This document shows, piece by piece, positions 48,895 through 58,864 of a stretch of DNA of 64,000 nucleotides. The notes beneath the pieces were generated by a model. The model saw only the letters and a list, made by a program, of their open reading frames with translations. It searched no databases and was not told where the DNA came from. The DNA comes from Flavobacteriia bacterium (GTDB taxonomy: Bacteria > Bacteroidota > Bacteroidia > Flavobacteriales_D > Crocinitomicaceae). The stretch is from positions 339,435 through 403,434 of the forward strand of contig JACPDW010000010.1 of the NCBI GenBank assembly GCA_016183815.1, written 5' to 3'. The stretch's first letter is position 1. Every line of letters starts with the position of its first letter. A program made the translations under genes and the position numbers.

Positions 48895-49707
48895 TTATCC
48901 TTTAAAAAATTTCTCTGTTTTATTATCAAAATTTAAATAATAAGCCCCTTTAATCAGATTTTCACAATTGACAGAGGATCCGAAACCTTTTTTGACAATA
49001 TTTCCATATGCGTCGTAAATTTCGTATTTAGTTTCAACAGGTTTACCATTAGAGGTAAAATTTATGACATCTTTTACTTTTACTGGATTTTTTTCAACAG
49101 GAGCAGAAGTAGATTGGAACTTCACTTCTTGTGAACATTTTTTAGCTCCTGAATGATCTATTTGAGCAACACGAACAATGTTTTCACCAGAATGAGGTAT
49201 AACTTGGAATTCATAAGCGTTTTCACCAGATCCTGTTTTTCCTTTTCCTTGTACTTCACCCACTTCAACCCATTTATTCCAACGATATTGTTCGATTATG
49301 TAAGGTAGTTTTCCCTGTTCGTTAGTTGTTTTCCAATTTAATTTACCAGAAGGAGAAATCAACATTTGAGTTACTTTAAAAGTACTTCTAGGCAATAAAA
49401 CTTCAGGATTTAATATTTTTGGTTTACAACCGTCATTATGTTCAATAACAATAAAAACTGGCTCGCCTATTTCAATATTAAATAATGAAAAATCTATTTC
49501 AAAAGCACTAGAACTCGTTCCACCTGGCATAACATCTCCATTAACCGTCACTTTTGTGGCACAAAAACCAAATCCATCACCATCTTCAGGGTTTTGAACA
49601 TAAAGGTTTTTACCTTGATAACTTCCTTCAATTGATAAAGTAGCAAAAGACACCACATTGATTATCAAAGTGAAAACTAATAATATTTGAAATCGCATTA
49701 TACTCAT
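48895..49707 (-). CDS. Secreted protein, possible T9SS-type C-terminus
   Basis: A 270-residue protein with a signal peptide (residues 1-23, IINVVSFA). A beta-rich domain starts at SIEGSYQGKNLYVQNPEDG. A fibronectin-like middle has the phrase LNWKTTNEQGKLPYIIEQYR and VRVAQIDHSG, and the C-terminal YEIYDAYGNIVKKGFG is followed by LIKGAYYLNF and FFKG. That tail resembles a shortened T9SS sorting domain, but the opening YPNP is missing. The function is unknown. ATG 49698 is an alternative start. It is followed by a strong terminator. Confidence 0.7.
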   Translation of the reverse strand: MSIMRFQILLVFTLIINVVSFATLSIEGSYQGKNLYVQNPEDGDGFGFCATKVTVNGDVMPGGTSSSAFEIDFSLFNIEIGEPVFIVIEHNDGCKPKILNPEVLLPRSTFKVTQMLISPSGKLNWKTTNEQGKLPYIIEQYRWNKWVEVGEVQGKGKTGSGENAYEFQVIPHSGENIVRVAQIDHSGAKKCSQEVKFQSTSAPVEKNPVKVKDVINFTSNGKPVETKYEIYDAYGNIVKKGFGSSVNCENLIKGAYYLNFDNKTEKFFKG

Positions 49708-49890
49708 TTAGTACAGTGATTTGATTTTGTTGGGTACAAGTTTACTACGAAATTTTGGTATAAACAAACTTTTTTCACAAATATTTAAAATAATTTCTTT
49801 TAATATTGGTTTTCAAAATTACATTTTTTTTACAAATCAGCAAAATTTTATAATAAATTTTTTAATTTTTATTTAAAACAGCCCTTATAC

Positions 49891-50490
49891 TTATTTAACG
49901 GCTAAGAATTTTTGATTAACCATTTTCCAATCTATTACATTAAAAAAAGCTTGTATATAATCGGGTCTTCTATTTTGATAATTTAGATAATAAGCGTGTT
50001 CCCACACATCAATACCTAATATTGGATTTCCATTACACCCTTCACCCATCAATGGATTATCTTGATTTGGTGTTGAACATACGTTTAATTTTCCTTCACA
50101 AACGCACAACCAAGCCCATCCAGATCCAAAACGAGTTGTTGCAGCTTTTGAAAACTCTTCTTTAAACTGTTCAAAAGATCCAAAAGTGTTGTTGATTTCT
50201 TCTGCTAATTCCCCCATAGGTTCTCCACCGCCATTAGGTGACATGATTTCCCAATAAAGATTATGGTTCCAATATCCACCACCGTTGTTTCTAACCGCAG
50301 GAATTTCTTTGCACACTTTCAATATTTCTTCAATAGATTTTCCTTCTAAATCAGTACCTTTTATAGCATTATTTAGATTGGTGATATACGCTTGATGGTG
50401 TTTGCTGTGGTGTATTTCCATCGTTCTTGAATCGATGTGAGGTTCTAATGCGTCGTATGCATAATTTAATTTCGGTAATTCGAATGACAT
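49891..50490 (-). CDS. sodA: Superoxide dismutase, Fe/Mn family
   Basis: A 199-residue superoxide dismutase (EC 1.15.1.1). Metal ligands are visible: His27 in MEIHHSKHH, a His in WNHNLYW, and Asp and His in [13 protein letters not shown], with [10 protein letters not shown] downstream. There is no signal peptide, so it is cytoplasmic. Fe versus Mn cannot be settled by eye. It is divergent from the AIM24-family gene across 131 bp. Confidence 0.95.
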   Translation of the reverse strand: MSFELPKLNYAYDALEPHIDSRTMEIHHSKHHQAYITNLNNAIKGTDLEGKSIEEILKVCKEIPAVRNNGGGYWNHNLYWEIMSPNGGGEPMGELAEEINNTFGSFEQFKEEFSKAATTRFGSGWAWLCVCEGKLNVCSTPNQDNPLMGEGCNGNPILGIDVWEHAYYLNYQNRRPDYIQAFFNVIDWKMVNQKFLAVK

Positions 50491-50572
50491 AATTTCTTGT
50501 TTTAAAATTTGAGTGTAAAGTTAGTTCATTTCTTCTATTAAATTGAAGTTAATTTGATAAAATTTCTTAAAA

Positions 50573-50605
50573 TTTTGAAAAATAAAATTCCTTTTTTTAA
50601 CTTCG
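50573..50605 (+). promoter_or_regulatory. Candidate promoter of the AIM24-family gene
   Basis: TTTTG at 50573-50577 and TAACTTCG at 50598-50605 are separated by 20 bp, fitting the Bacteroidota -33/-7 layout with one change in the -7 box. The ATG is 17 bp further. Confidence 0.45.
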
Positions 50606-50621
50606 ACAAAAAATTTATAAT

Positions 50622-51413
50622 ATGAGAACGAATCATGAAATAGATTACTTTATACACGGCGAAGAAATGCAGATGGTGGAAATTGAGCTTGATCCTCAAG
50701 AAACCGCCATAGCTGAATCAGGTTCTTTTATGTATATGGACGATGGAATTCAAATGGAAACCATTTTTGGTGATGGTTCCAAACAAAACGATGGGTTTTT
50801 TAATAAACTTTGGGGTGCTGGTAAAAGGTTGCTTACTGGTGAAAGTTTGTTCATGACTGCGTTCACCCATCTTGGGAATGGAAAAGCACGAGTAGCGTTC
50901 GCCTCTCCTTATCCAGGAAAAATAATTCCCATTGATTTAAGTCTTTATCAAGAAAAAATTATTTGCCAAAAAGATGCTTTTTTATGTGCCGCTAAAGGGG
51001 TTTCCGTTGGCATTGAATTTCAAAGAAAGCTTGGAACAGGCTTGTTTGGGGGAGAAGGATTTATTATGCAAAAGTTAGAAGGCGATGGAATGGCTTTTTG
51101 TCATGCTGGTGGTTTTGTTATGAATAGAACTCTTAAACAAGGAGAGACCTTACGTGTAGATACGGGTTGCATTGTGGCTTATACACAAACAATTGATTAC
51201 GATATACAATTTGTAGGTGGGATTAAAAACACTATTTTTGGAGGGGAAGGTTTGTTTTTTGCAACATTAAAAGGTCCTGGTGAGGTTTGGTTGCAAACAC
51301 TGCCTGTCTCACGATTGGCTTCTAGAATTTTACAATATGGCACTTCAAGAAGAAAAGAAGAAGGTAGTATTTTAGGTGGTTTGGGGAATATCTTAGATGG
51401 TGATGGGGTATAG
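50622..51413 (+). CDS. TIGR00266/AIM24 family protein
   Basis: A 263-residue beta-rich protein of the AIM24 (DUF124) family: [18 protein letters not shown] at the start, [42 protein letters not shown] and the C-terminal [16 protein letters not shown]. The molecular function is not established; family members form a tryptophan-attenuator-like trimeric fold. It is cytoplasmic with no signal peptide. It is convergent with the 51437 gene, whose end lies 23 bp away. Confidence 0.9.
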   Translation: MRTNHEIDYFIHGEEMQMVEIELDPQETAIAESGSFMYMDDGIQMETIFGDGSKQNDGFFNKLWGAGKRLLTGESLFMTAFTHLGNGKARVAFASPYPGKIIPIDLSLYQEKIICQKDAFLCAAKGVSVGIEFQRKLGTGLFGGEGFIMQKLEGDGMAFCHAGGFVMNRTLKQGETLRVDTGCIVAYTQTIDYDIQFVGGIKNTIFGGEGLFFATLKGPGEVWLQTLPVSRLASRILQYGTSRRKEEGSILGGLGNILDGDGV

Positions 51414-51436
51414 TTTTTAACGGAAATGCCAATAAT

Positions 51437-52324
51437 TCAATCTTTCTTAAATTTATTTTGATTAAATATTTCAATAGCAATTTTGTTGTATTCTCTTCCT
51501 TTTTTAAAGTTGACATTTGCTGTTATAATTAAAGGTAAAGCAATCGTCGCTCCAGCACCAAAAAAAAGTAAATTAGTTTCATCTGTGTCTTCTTGACTAA
51601 TGAAGTCATTTAAAAACAATTGGATTCCTATTAAAAAAAGCGGTACTGAAGCTGAACTAGAAAAAAGTAAAATTTTTGTATTTCTAAAATTTTTTTTGGC
51701 TTTTTGAGCTATTTCTAATACTTCTTTATCATCTGAATTTAATAATACCTTATTTATACTTAAGTCTGAATGTTCTTTATGCATATAGAAATAATCGTCA
51801 TTTAACAATTCAAAAATTTTGTCTTCATTGAAATTGTAATCTAAATAAGTTATTTTTGAAACCAATTGTTTGGTAAGGAATATACTTTTTCCATTTTCTA
51901 AGCCAATATAATATTCATTGTGTTTAGGTTGTAGTAAAGTGGCTTTTATTGTCTTTCCATCTCTTAAATGAAAAACATAATTGTTGTATTTTTTAATCTT
52001 AATTAAATTAGAGTAATACGTATTTTCTTTTTGTTCAAACGATTCAATGCTGTTATCATTTTTTTTATTAGTTATAATAATTGCTTTGGCATTAAAAAAC
52101 TTAACTTGCCCATTTTCATAAATAATTTGTAGAATTTCTTTTGAGTCGAACACTTGTTTTATGAAAGTATTTCCCATATTACGATTTATGACAAGCTCTA
52201 ACGAATCTTCTTTTATTATTTTACCAGAATAAACAGATAAATTAGTTGTAACTATTGTGTCCTGACTATAAGAGTAGCTGAAATAGAAAAAAAAACTAAT
52301 GTAAAAAATACTAATAATCCTCAT
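51437..52324 (-). CDS. Hypothetical exported/membrane protein
   Basis: A 295-residue protein with a signal peptide (FFFYFSYSYSQ). A beta-rich central part repeats a pattern of short strands (GKIIKEDSLELVIN, KQVFDSKEILQIIYENGQ, GKTIKATLLQPKHNEYYI). Two hydrophobic helices lie near residues 215-265. I do not recognise a family. It follows the RND permease by 103 bp on the same strand and could be the last gene of that transcript. Confidence 0.6.
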   Translation of the reverse strand: MRIISIFYISFFFYFSYSYSQDTIVTTNLSVYSGKIIKEDSLELVINRNMGNTFIKQVFDSKEILQIIYENGQVKFFNAKAIIITNKKNDNSIESFEQKENTYYSNLIKIKKYNNYVFHLRDGKTIKATLLQPKHNEYYIGLENGKSIFLTKQLVSKITYLDYNFNEDKIFELLNDDYFYMHKEHSDLSINKVLLNSDDKEVLEIAQKAKKNFRNTKILLFSSSASVPLFLIGIQLFLNDFISQEDTDETNLLFFGAGATIALPLIITANVNFKKGREYNKIAIEIFNQNKFKKD

Positions 52325-52427
52325 TAATAAACATTTTACTTTTTCACTGAGTAAAGATAATATTTTTTTGTTTATTTTTACTAAAAATCGTAAAAAAAAT
52401 TCGTTATTTTAGTTTTGAATTAGTTAT

Positions 52428-55400
52428 TTATAATTTTTTAACCCCTCTTTTTCTAATTTTTTCAATTAGATAAAACATCATTGGAACTAGATATATTGTT
52501 AGAATTAATGAAGAGCTTAAACCACCAATAATTACCCAAGCCAATCCGTTTTTCCATTCACTGGCAGTTCCTTTAGCTAATGCTATTGGCAACATTCCTA
52601 TTATCATCGATAAGGTCGTCATTAATATCGGTCTTAATCTCTCTTTTCCAGCTTTAATTAAACTTTCCTCTAACGACAAACCTGTGAGCAAAAGCTGACG
52701 TGCAAAATCAACAATTAATATTGCATTTTTCACCACTAATCCCATTAACATTATTAAACCTAAAAGGGCAAATAAACTTAAATGGCTTAATGATAAATTT
52801 AATGCTAAAAATGCACCAATAATCGCTACTGGTATTGAAAATAAAACCACAAAAGGATAAACAAAACTATCATAAAGAGCAACCATTATAAGATAAATCA
52901 ATAAAAAAGAAATGATTAATACATTTCCTAATGCTCCAAAACTGTCTTGCTGTCTTTTTATATCACTGCCCCATGTTAAATTAATAGTATTGGGTAAGGG
53001 GTTTTTATTAATGTAACTTATCACCTCATCAGCAACTGATCCAGAGGGTCTTCCTAAAGCATCTGCTGTTATTGTAACTGCTTTTTGTCGGTCTTTTCTT
53101 TCTAGTAAAGAAGGAGAAGGAGCTAATTTCATTTCCAATACTTGATTTAAAGCAATCGGAACTCCTTTCTGATTGGTCATTGATAACGACATTATATCTT
53201 CAATGTTTGCTCTATATTGTTCGCCCAACTGAATCCTAATAGGAAATTCAGTGCCTTTCTCAGTTAATGTCATGTCCTCGTTTCCTGCATAAGCTGTTCT
53301 TAAATGATAGGCAACTGTTGCCGTTTGCAAACCTAACAACTGCATTTTTTCTCTATTAGGAGTGAGTTGTAGTTCTGGATTACCTTCTTCAACCGATAAT
53401 TGAACATTGTCCGCTCCAGCAACTTTATTGATTACAGAAATTAATTCCGAACTGGTTTGAAACAATTCTTCCTCATTTGGACTACTTATAGTCAATTCAA
53501 TCGGTGCTGACCGTGGGATTAATCCTAATGTTGCAATAGAAAGCTGAATACCTGGAATTTGTTTCAATATTCTTCTACGCAAATCAATCATATATTGTTC
53601 GGTTGATTCAACTTTAGTTATTTTTTTATCTTTTAGTTGCACACTCAATTCTGTTATATAAGTTCTGCCGATTCCAACACTTCCAATACCTGAACTTGGC
53701 CCTCCAATATTGCTAAAAACACTTTTTATCTCTTTTTCTTTTAAAAGTATTTTCTCTATCTCTATCGAAATTCGTTTGTTTTCTTCAACAGAAGTTGTTT
53801 TGTCTAATTCTAACGTCATTTTGAACTTCCCTTGATCGCCAGTAGAAATAAGTTCTTTACCAATGATTTGCATTTTCATAATCATTAATGTAAAAACAAA
53901 TAAGACAAAAATAATTACTGAAAAAACAATCTTATGATGTAAAACCCAGACTAATTGTCTTCCATACCATTCTGTTAAACGATAGATAAATCTTTCAAAT
54001 AAAATTATAATTTTATTCATCCAATTTGATGGTTTTAACTCTTCTTTTTTTCCTATTCGGGAGGCCAGCCAAGGGGTTAATGTAAATCCTACCAATAAAC
54101 TTGTTAAAGTAGAGGTGATTACTACAATTGAAAATTGTTTTAACATATCAGCAACAAAAACCTGTAAAAATAAAATTGGAAGGAAAACCACAACATCAAC
54201 CAAAGTAATAGAAATGGCAGAAAAACCAATCTCCATTCTACCATCCATTGCCGCCAATCTTTTGTCTTTTCCTTTGTCTAAATGTTTCTGAATGTTTTCC
54301 AACACTACGGTTGCGTCATCTACTAAAATTCCAATAATAAGCGACATGGCAAGTAAAGTCATTAAATTAAGTGTATAACCCAATATCCACATTACAGCAA
54401 AAGCCGTCATCAAAGAAGTTGGAATAGCCACCAAAACAATAAAAGCGTTTCTAAAGTTTCCTAAAAACAATAACATTACTAAAGCCACCAATATCACGGC
54501 TAATAACAAGTCAAAGGCAACGGAATTTACAGCAGCTATGGTGTTGTCAGTAGAATCGTCGGCTATATGAAAAGAAACTTGTTGATTTCCATTAATATTG
54601 TATTGTTGTTCTATTTGTTTAAGTTTTTCTTTGACTTGTGAAGAGACTTCAACCGCATTGGCATCACCTTGTTTTTTAATGAGGAGACCAATGCCTTCTT
54701 TACCGTTAAATCGACTATAGGAAGTCTGCTCTTTAGTGGCATCAACAATTTGAGCGATGTCTTTAAGATAAATAGGTAAACTGGATTGAGGTGAAGACAA
54801 ACGAACTTGTCCAATTTCTTCAATGTTTTTAAATTGAGCAAGAAGTCGAATTGAAGTGTTTTCTTTTTGAGTTTTAATTTTTCCACTTGGCAAGTCTAAA
54901 GAAGATTTTTTTATTTGTTCAACGACAAGTGGAAATGACAATTGATAAAATTGTAATTTTTTAGGATTGACTAATATTTGAATTTCTTTTTCTTCTCCAC
55001 CCAACAAAGTGATTTCTGAAACTCCTTTAATTTGTTGAATTTGAGGAAGAAATTCGTCTTTCATTTTTTGGTAAAATTCTTTGCCTTTCCATGAACTGTT
55101 GGAACTTATAGACATTATTGGCAAATCATTTGGAGAAACTTTACTCATTTCCGGACTTTGAACATCGTCAGGCAAATCTTTTTTTATATTATCAATATAA
55201 CGTTGAGCGTCTTGCATCGTTTTATCCAAAGAAGTGCCGTATTTTAAGTTTGCAATAACAACTGAAGCATTTGGAAGAGATTTAGTAACAAGAAAGTCAA
55301 CTCCTTCAAGATTGGCTAATGCATCTTCGATTTTTTTTGATACAGAATTTTCGACTTCCTCAGGTTCAGCTCCAGGATAAATCGTTTTTATCACAACAAC

Positions 55401-55529
55401 AGGTTGATTGAAATCGGGCATTAACTCATAAGACAGTTGATTGTATCCAATTATTCCCAATAAAGTAATAATCGAAAACAGCACTATGATTAGTGTTGGT
55501 CTGTTTATTGATATAGAAGTAATATTCAT
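52428..55529 (-). CDS. RND efflux permease, HAE1/AcrB-like
   Basis: A 1033-residue inner-membrane RND pump with the usual 12-helix, two-repeat layout. The proton-relay pair is in MSLIIGILVDDATVVLENIQ (helix 4), and the RND signatures PGAEPEEVENSVSKKIE and GKERLRPILMTTLSMIIGMLP are present. The last of a tolC-MFP-RND set, it starts 3 bp after the adaptor. Substrates are unknown; hydrophobic or organic compounds are likely from the HAE1 family. Confidence 0.95.
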   Translation of the reverse strand: MNITSISINRPTLIIVLFSIITLLGIIGYNQLSYELMPDFNQPVVVIKTIYPGAEPEEVENSVSKKIEDALANLEGVDFLVTKSLPNASVVIANLKYGTSLDKTMQDAQRYIDNIKKDLPDDVQSPEMSKVSPNDLPIMSISSNSSWKGKEFYQKMKDEFLPQIQQIKGVSEITLLGGEEKEIQILVNPKKLQFYQLSFPLVVEQIKKSSLDLPSGKIKTQKENTSIRLLAQFKNIEEIGQVRLSSPQSSLPIYLKDIAQIVDATKEQTSYSRFNGKEGIGLLIKKQGDANAVEVSSQVKEKLKQIEQQYNINGNQQVSFHIADDSTDNTIAAVNSVAFDLLLAVILVALVMLLFLGNFRNAFIVLVAIPTSLMTAFAVMWILGYTLNLMTLLAMSLIIGILVDDATVVLENIQKHLDKGKDKRLAAMDGRMEIGFSAISITLVDVVVFLPILFLQVFVADMLKQFSIVVITSTLTSLLVGFTLTPWLASRIGKKEELKPSNWMNKIIILFERFIYRLTEWYGRQLVWVLHHKIVFSVIIFVLFVFTLMIMKMQIIGKELISTGDQGKFKMTLELDKTTSVEENKRISIEIEKILLKEKEIKSVFSNIGGPSSGIGSVGIGRTYITELSVQLKDKKITKVESTEQYMIDLRRRILKQIPGIQLSIATLGLIPRSAPIELTISSPNEEELFQTSSELISVINKVAGADNVQLSVEEGNPELQLTPNREKMQLLGLQTATVAYHLRTAYAGNEDMTLTEKGTEFPIRIQLGEQYRANIEDIMSLSMTNQKGVPIALNQVLEMKLAPSPSLLERKDRQKAVTITADALGRPSGSVADEVISYINKNPLPNTINLTWGSDIKRQQDSFGALGNVLIISFLLIYLIMVALYDSFVYPFVVLFSIPVAIIGAFLALNLSLSHLSLFALLGLIMLMGLVVKNAILIVDFARQLLLTGLSLEESLIKAGKERLRPILMTTLSMIIGMLPIALAKGTASEWKNGLAWVIIGGLSSSLILTIYLVPMMFYLIEKIRKRGVKKL

Positions 55530-55532
55530 GAT

Positions 55533-56597
55533 TTATAACTTTATTTTTACTTTTTTTCCTTCATTTAAATTTGAAAATCCACTGGTTATTAATGTGTCAT
55601 TAATATTTAATCCACTTGATATTTTTGCTTTATTTCCTCGATAGGAATCAATTTTCACTTCACTAGAATAGGCCTTTCCACTTTTGAAAATAAATATCTT
55701 TTGTACATTGTTTATAGGAACAATGGAACTCACAGGGATAAAAATCTCCTCTGAATTCTTTTTCTTTTGTTTGCTTTTATAAATGGAGACAAACATTCCT
55801 GCTTTTATACTTTGTTCTTTATTGTTTGAAATTCTAAATTGAATATTAAACTGATTTCCATTACCTGCTTTTGGACTAATAAAAACACATTTTGCATCCG
55901 TTCCATTGATTGAAATCGATTCTATTGAATAAGGATAACTCTCGCCTACTTTAAAATGTTTTAATTCTTCCTCACCCACGTTTATACTAAGCTTTAATTC
56001 TTGCAAATCAGTTAGTTGAAGCAAGGGCATAGATGGATTGACAAAAGACCCAAGTTCGGTAAATTTCGCACTAATTATTCCATCAAAAGGTGCTTTAATA
56101 TGAGCTTTTTGTATTTGTTCTTCGATGTTTGCCTTTTGTATTTTTGCTGATTTAAGTGCCAACTCGTTTTTTTCAACTTGAACTTGTTGTATAGCTTCCT
56201 CTTTGGCAAGTATTTTAGCTCTTTTTAAATCGGCTTCAATTCCTTCAATTTGAACTTCAACAGCTTGTAGCTGAATATTTAACGTGGAATGTTCTATTTT
56301 TAGCAACTCTTGCCCCTTTTTGACTTTCGAGCCCAAATCGACATGCAGTTTTTCAATTTTTCCTTGAGTTTCTGCAGCAATTTTACACTCTTTTTCTGAC
56401 TCGATTGCACCGATAAAAACACTATTTTCCGTTTGATTTTCTTGTTGAACAATCCAAGCAGAGACAAAAGTTTGTTCGTTACTTTCTTTTTTAAAACTTC
56501 TGTTTTCACTCGTTTTTTTATTTGAAAATAAAGTAAATAAAATCCAAACTAGCAAAACGGCTATGATACTGAACAGGATAAGGGTGTTTTTTTTCAT
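55533..56597 (-). CDS. RND efflux periplasmic adaptor (membrane fusion protein)
   Basis: A 354-residue HlyD/AcrA-type adaptor. It has one N-terminal membrane helix, a lipoyl-like half (KIEKLHVDLGSKVKKGQELLK), an alpha-hairpin coiled coil (residues about 95-150), the second lipoyl half (KAPFDGIISAKFTELGSFV) and a beta-barrel domain. It joins the permease to the TolC-type channel. Gaps to its neighbours are 11 and 3 bp. Confidence 0.95.
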   Translation of the reverse strand: MKKNTLILFSIIAVLLVWILFTLFSNKKTSENRSFKKESNEQTFVSAWIVQQENQTENSVFIGAIESEKECKIAAETQGKIEKLHVDLGSKVKKGQELLKIEHSTLNIQLQAVEVQIEGIEADLKRAKILAKEEAIQQVQVEKNELALKSAKIQKANIEEQIQKAHIKAPFDGIISAKFTELGSFVNPSMPLLQLTDLQELKLSINVGEEELKHFKVGESYPYSIESISINGTDAKCVFISPKAGNGNQFNIQFRISNNKEQSIKAGMFVSIYKSKQKKKNSEEIFIPVSSIVPINNVQKIFIFKSGKAYSSEVKIDSYRGNKAKISSGLNINDTLITSGFSNLNEGKKVKIKL

Positions 56598-56608
56598 TTT
56601 TATAGATT

Positions 56609-57919
56609 TTAATAAATTCCAATTATTTTTTTCTTTTCTACTAATGTTTTTTGATACTGAATAAGAGATTGAACATACAGTTGTTGAATTTCTCTTTTGC
56701 TATTTTCAGCCAATAAAACTTCTGTTAATGTAGCTAATCCTTGTTGGTGATACAATACTGTTTGTTCATAAATAGAGTTGGCATATTGAATTTGGGTTTC
56801 CTGAAACAACATTTGTTCTTTCACTGCATTTAACTGTAAATCAGCGTTATGTAAAAGCATGGTTTGTTGCTCGTTAAACAATTGTTCTTTCAACTCTAAG
56901 GCCTTACTTTCCCATTTTTTTTGTTTGATTTTAGATTGAAGGATTCCCGATTGAAAAATAGGAATTTGAAGTTGAACACCACTCATTCCAACAGGATAAA
57001 AACGAAGAAATTCATTCGGCGATTTATCGTAAGCAAAACCATTGTAACCATAAGAGGCAAAAAGGGATAAAGACGGATATCTATTTCTTTTGATTGTAGT
57101 TATTTCTTTAGAAAGAATGTTTTTTTGAGTTTGAAGGATTCTTAACTCTATAGGGATGTTTTTTGTATTTTCAATATTTAATTCAATGTGTATTTTAGTT
57201 TCGATTTCTAAAGGAAAATCTATTGGTAAGCCCATGATGAACTTTAAGCGATTTAAACTTTGCTCCAATTGGTTTTGAACTTGTTTTATGTTGTTTTTAA
57301 TTTGATTGATTTGTAAACTCAATTTGTCTAAATCAGTTTTTTTGGCCATTCCTTGAGCGTATAATGTCTCAACAATATGAATTAAAGTGTTGTTTTGTAT
57401 GAGAGTCGAATCCAAAAAAGAAAGTTGAATCATTAACGATTGCGTTTGATAATAAGCTGTTGAAACTTCAAAAAAAAGTTGTTCTTTGGTTTTCATTTTT
57501 TGCAATTCGCTCATTTCCGAATAAATTTTGCTGACTTGAATTGTTGAATAAAGTGAAGACTGAAACAAAGGCATTTGCAATTGAAGCTGACTGTTTATTG
57601 TATGAGGTACACCAAATTGTGCTTCCTTAAATTGACCTTCAGGACCGTTGAAAACACTAAGAGGTAATAACTGTGTAGGTAATTCTGAATAATATTTGTA
57701 TTCATTATTCCAAAAAACTTTTGGATAAAGCGATTTTTTATTTTCTTTCCACTTTTCAAGAGAAACTTGGTATTGAGCTTCTTGAATGAAGTAATTCTTG
57801 TTTCTATTTAATGCCGAATCAATACAGCGTTCTAAAGTCCAAGTTTGTGTTCTTCCTAATAGTGGTACAATTAGGATTAGAAGAACTTTTATTACAGGTT
57901 TGTGAATACTTACTAACAT
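56609..57919 (-). CDS. TolC-family outer-membrane channel
   Basis: A 436-residue outer-membrane efflux protein with a signal peptide (VLLILIVPLLGRTQ), WTLERCIDSALNRNKNYFIQ at the mature N-terminus, and two halves of long coiled coils with the repeated pattern of TolC (SLFASYGYNGF; EVLLAENSKREIQQLYVQS). It is the first gene of the efflux trio. Only 9-10 bp separate its ATG from a terminator hairpin upstream. Confidence 0.93.
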   Translation of the reverse strand: MLVSIHKPVIKVLLILIVPLLGRTQTWTLERCIDSALNRNKNYFIQEAQYQVSLEKWKENKKSLYPKVFWNNEYKYYSELPTQLLPLSVFNGPEGQFKEAQFGVPHTINSQLQLQMPLFQSSLYSTIQVSKIYSEMSELQKMKTKEQLFFEVSTAYYQTQSLMIQLSFLDSTLIQNNTLIHIVETLYAQGMAKKTDLDKLSLQINQIKNNIKQVQNQLEQSLNRLKFIMGLPIDFPLEIETKIHIELNIENTKNIPIELRILQTQKNILSKEITTIKRNRYPSLSLFASYGYNGFAYDKSPNEFLRFYPVGMSGVQLQIPIFQSGILQSKIKQKKWESKALELKEQLFNEQQTMLLHNADLQLNAVKEQMLFQETQIQYANSIYEQTVLYHQQGLATLTEVLLAENSKREIQQLYVQSLIQYQKTLVEKKKIIGIY

Positions 57920-57928
57920 AACTATTTT

Positions 57929-57958
57929 TAAAAAAACCGGTCACCAAAAGACAACCGG
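57929..57958 (-). terminator. Terminator-like hairpin between osmC and tolC
   Basis: On the minus strand, CCGGTTGTC (57958-57950) pairs with GGTGACCGG (57945-57937) through nine pairs, three of them G.U, with a 4-bp loop. A T-run (57936-57929) follows immediately. It falls 13 bp after the osmC stop and about 10 bp before the tolC ATG. Confidence 0.75.
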
Positions 57959-57971
57959 CTATTATTAACTA

Positions 57972-58403
57972 TTAAACTAAAATATTACAAATTAAATGTA
58001 CTTGTGTTTTTATTGAATTGCTAATTAAACAGGCCGCTTCGGCTTTTTGTAACAAGCGTTCCGCTTTATCTTTTTTACTATCGTCTTTAATTTTAAGAAT
58101 AGGCTTTAAATGAATTTCTGTCATTAAATACTTTCCTTCAATTTTTTCTAATACGCCTTCAGCAGAACAATCAAAAGATTCAAATTCAAACTGTGAATAT
58201 TCTGCAATGGCTAAAAAAGTGGTCATAAAACAACTTAAAACAGATCCTGTAAACAAATGTTCTGGCGACCAAATCCCCGCAACTCCTTTATCAAATTCAG
58301 GTGGAGTAGCCACTTCTATTTTTATGGGCAAATCGGGTGAAGATATTGTTCCGATACGGTCTTTACTCCACTTTAAATCCAAATGATAACTGTGTTTTTC
58401 CAT
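57972..58403 (-). CDS. OsmC/Ohr family protein
   Basis: A 143-residue OsmC-fold thiol protein. GIWSPEHLFTGSVLSCFMTTFLAIA carries the first redox Cys, and AEAACLISNSIK the second, in the usual arrangement of OsmC/Ohr peroxidases that reduce organic hydroperoxides. It is cytoplasmic and starts 1 bp after DUF302. The pairing is conserved enough to suggest a thiol/peroxide stress unit (inference). Confidence 0.9.
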   Translation of the reverse strand: MEKHSYHLDLKWSKDRIGTISSPDLPIKIEVATPPEFDKGVAGIWSPEHLFTGSVLSCFMTTFLAIAEYSQFEFESFDCSAEGVLEKIEGKYLMTEIHLKPILKIKDDSKKDKAERLLQKAEAACLISNSIKTQVHLICNILV

Positions 58404-58404
58404 T

Positions 58405-58794
58405 TTAAATTTGATTTAATACGCTTTGTAATTTTTCTTGAACCTCTTGTGCATGTTGCTCTAAAGAAGGATTGTTTACTACACTCATCGCTACATTTGG
58501 AGCAATTGTTGCCACTTCAATTTCATTCTCGTTAATTTGACGCAAGGTAACGTTACACGGCAACAAAGTACTAATTGTCGGTTCAACAGAAACAACTTTA
58601 TCTGCATAAACTGGATTACACGCTCCCAATATAAGGTGTGGAGGATACTCTTTATCCAACTTTTTTTTCATTGTTGCAGAAAAATCTATTTCAGTCATTA
58701 CACCAAACCCTTCTTTTTTTAATTCTTCTTCTACTTTCTCACGTACTTCTTGAAAACTTTTACCTGAGACAATTTTTGACATATAATATTTCAT
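58405..58794 (-). CDS. DUF302 domain protein
   Basis: A 129-residue protein of the DUF302 family: SFQEVREKVEEELKKEGFGVMTEIDFSATMKKKL, LGACNPVYADKVVSVEP, TLLPCNVTLRQ and VATIAPN match. The family is small, cytoplasmic, of unknown function, and often sits near redox or metal-stress genes. It has its own promoter box (58812-58819) and is followed by osmC. Confidence 0.9.
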   Translation of the reverse strand: MKYYMSKIVSGKSFQEVREKVEEELKKEGFGVMTEIDFSATMKKKLDKEYPPHLILGACNPVYADKVVSVEPTISTLLPCNVTLRQINENEIEVATIAPNVAMSVVNNPSLEQHAQEVQEKLQSVLNQI

Positions 58795-58811
58795 AATTCT
58801 TGATTTTAGTT

Positions 58812-58819
58812 CAAAGTTA
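58812..58819 (-). promoter_or_regulatory. Candidate -7 box of the DUF302-osmC promoter
   Basis: TAACTTTG on the minus strand matches TAnnTTTG exactly, 17 bp before the DUF302 ATG. It is the only clean consensus box between the cytochrome gene and DUF302, suggesting a second transcript start within the TetR locus. Confidence 0.5.
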
Positions 58820-58864
58820 TTTCATTTAACTATTATAGAACGTGATTTAAGTTACACAGCATTA

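Noticed and set aside
50491..50621. Promoter of sodA on the minus strand
   Set aside because: TAACTTTA is near the consensus but no matching -33 box could be placed with confidence.
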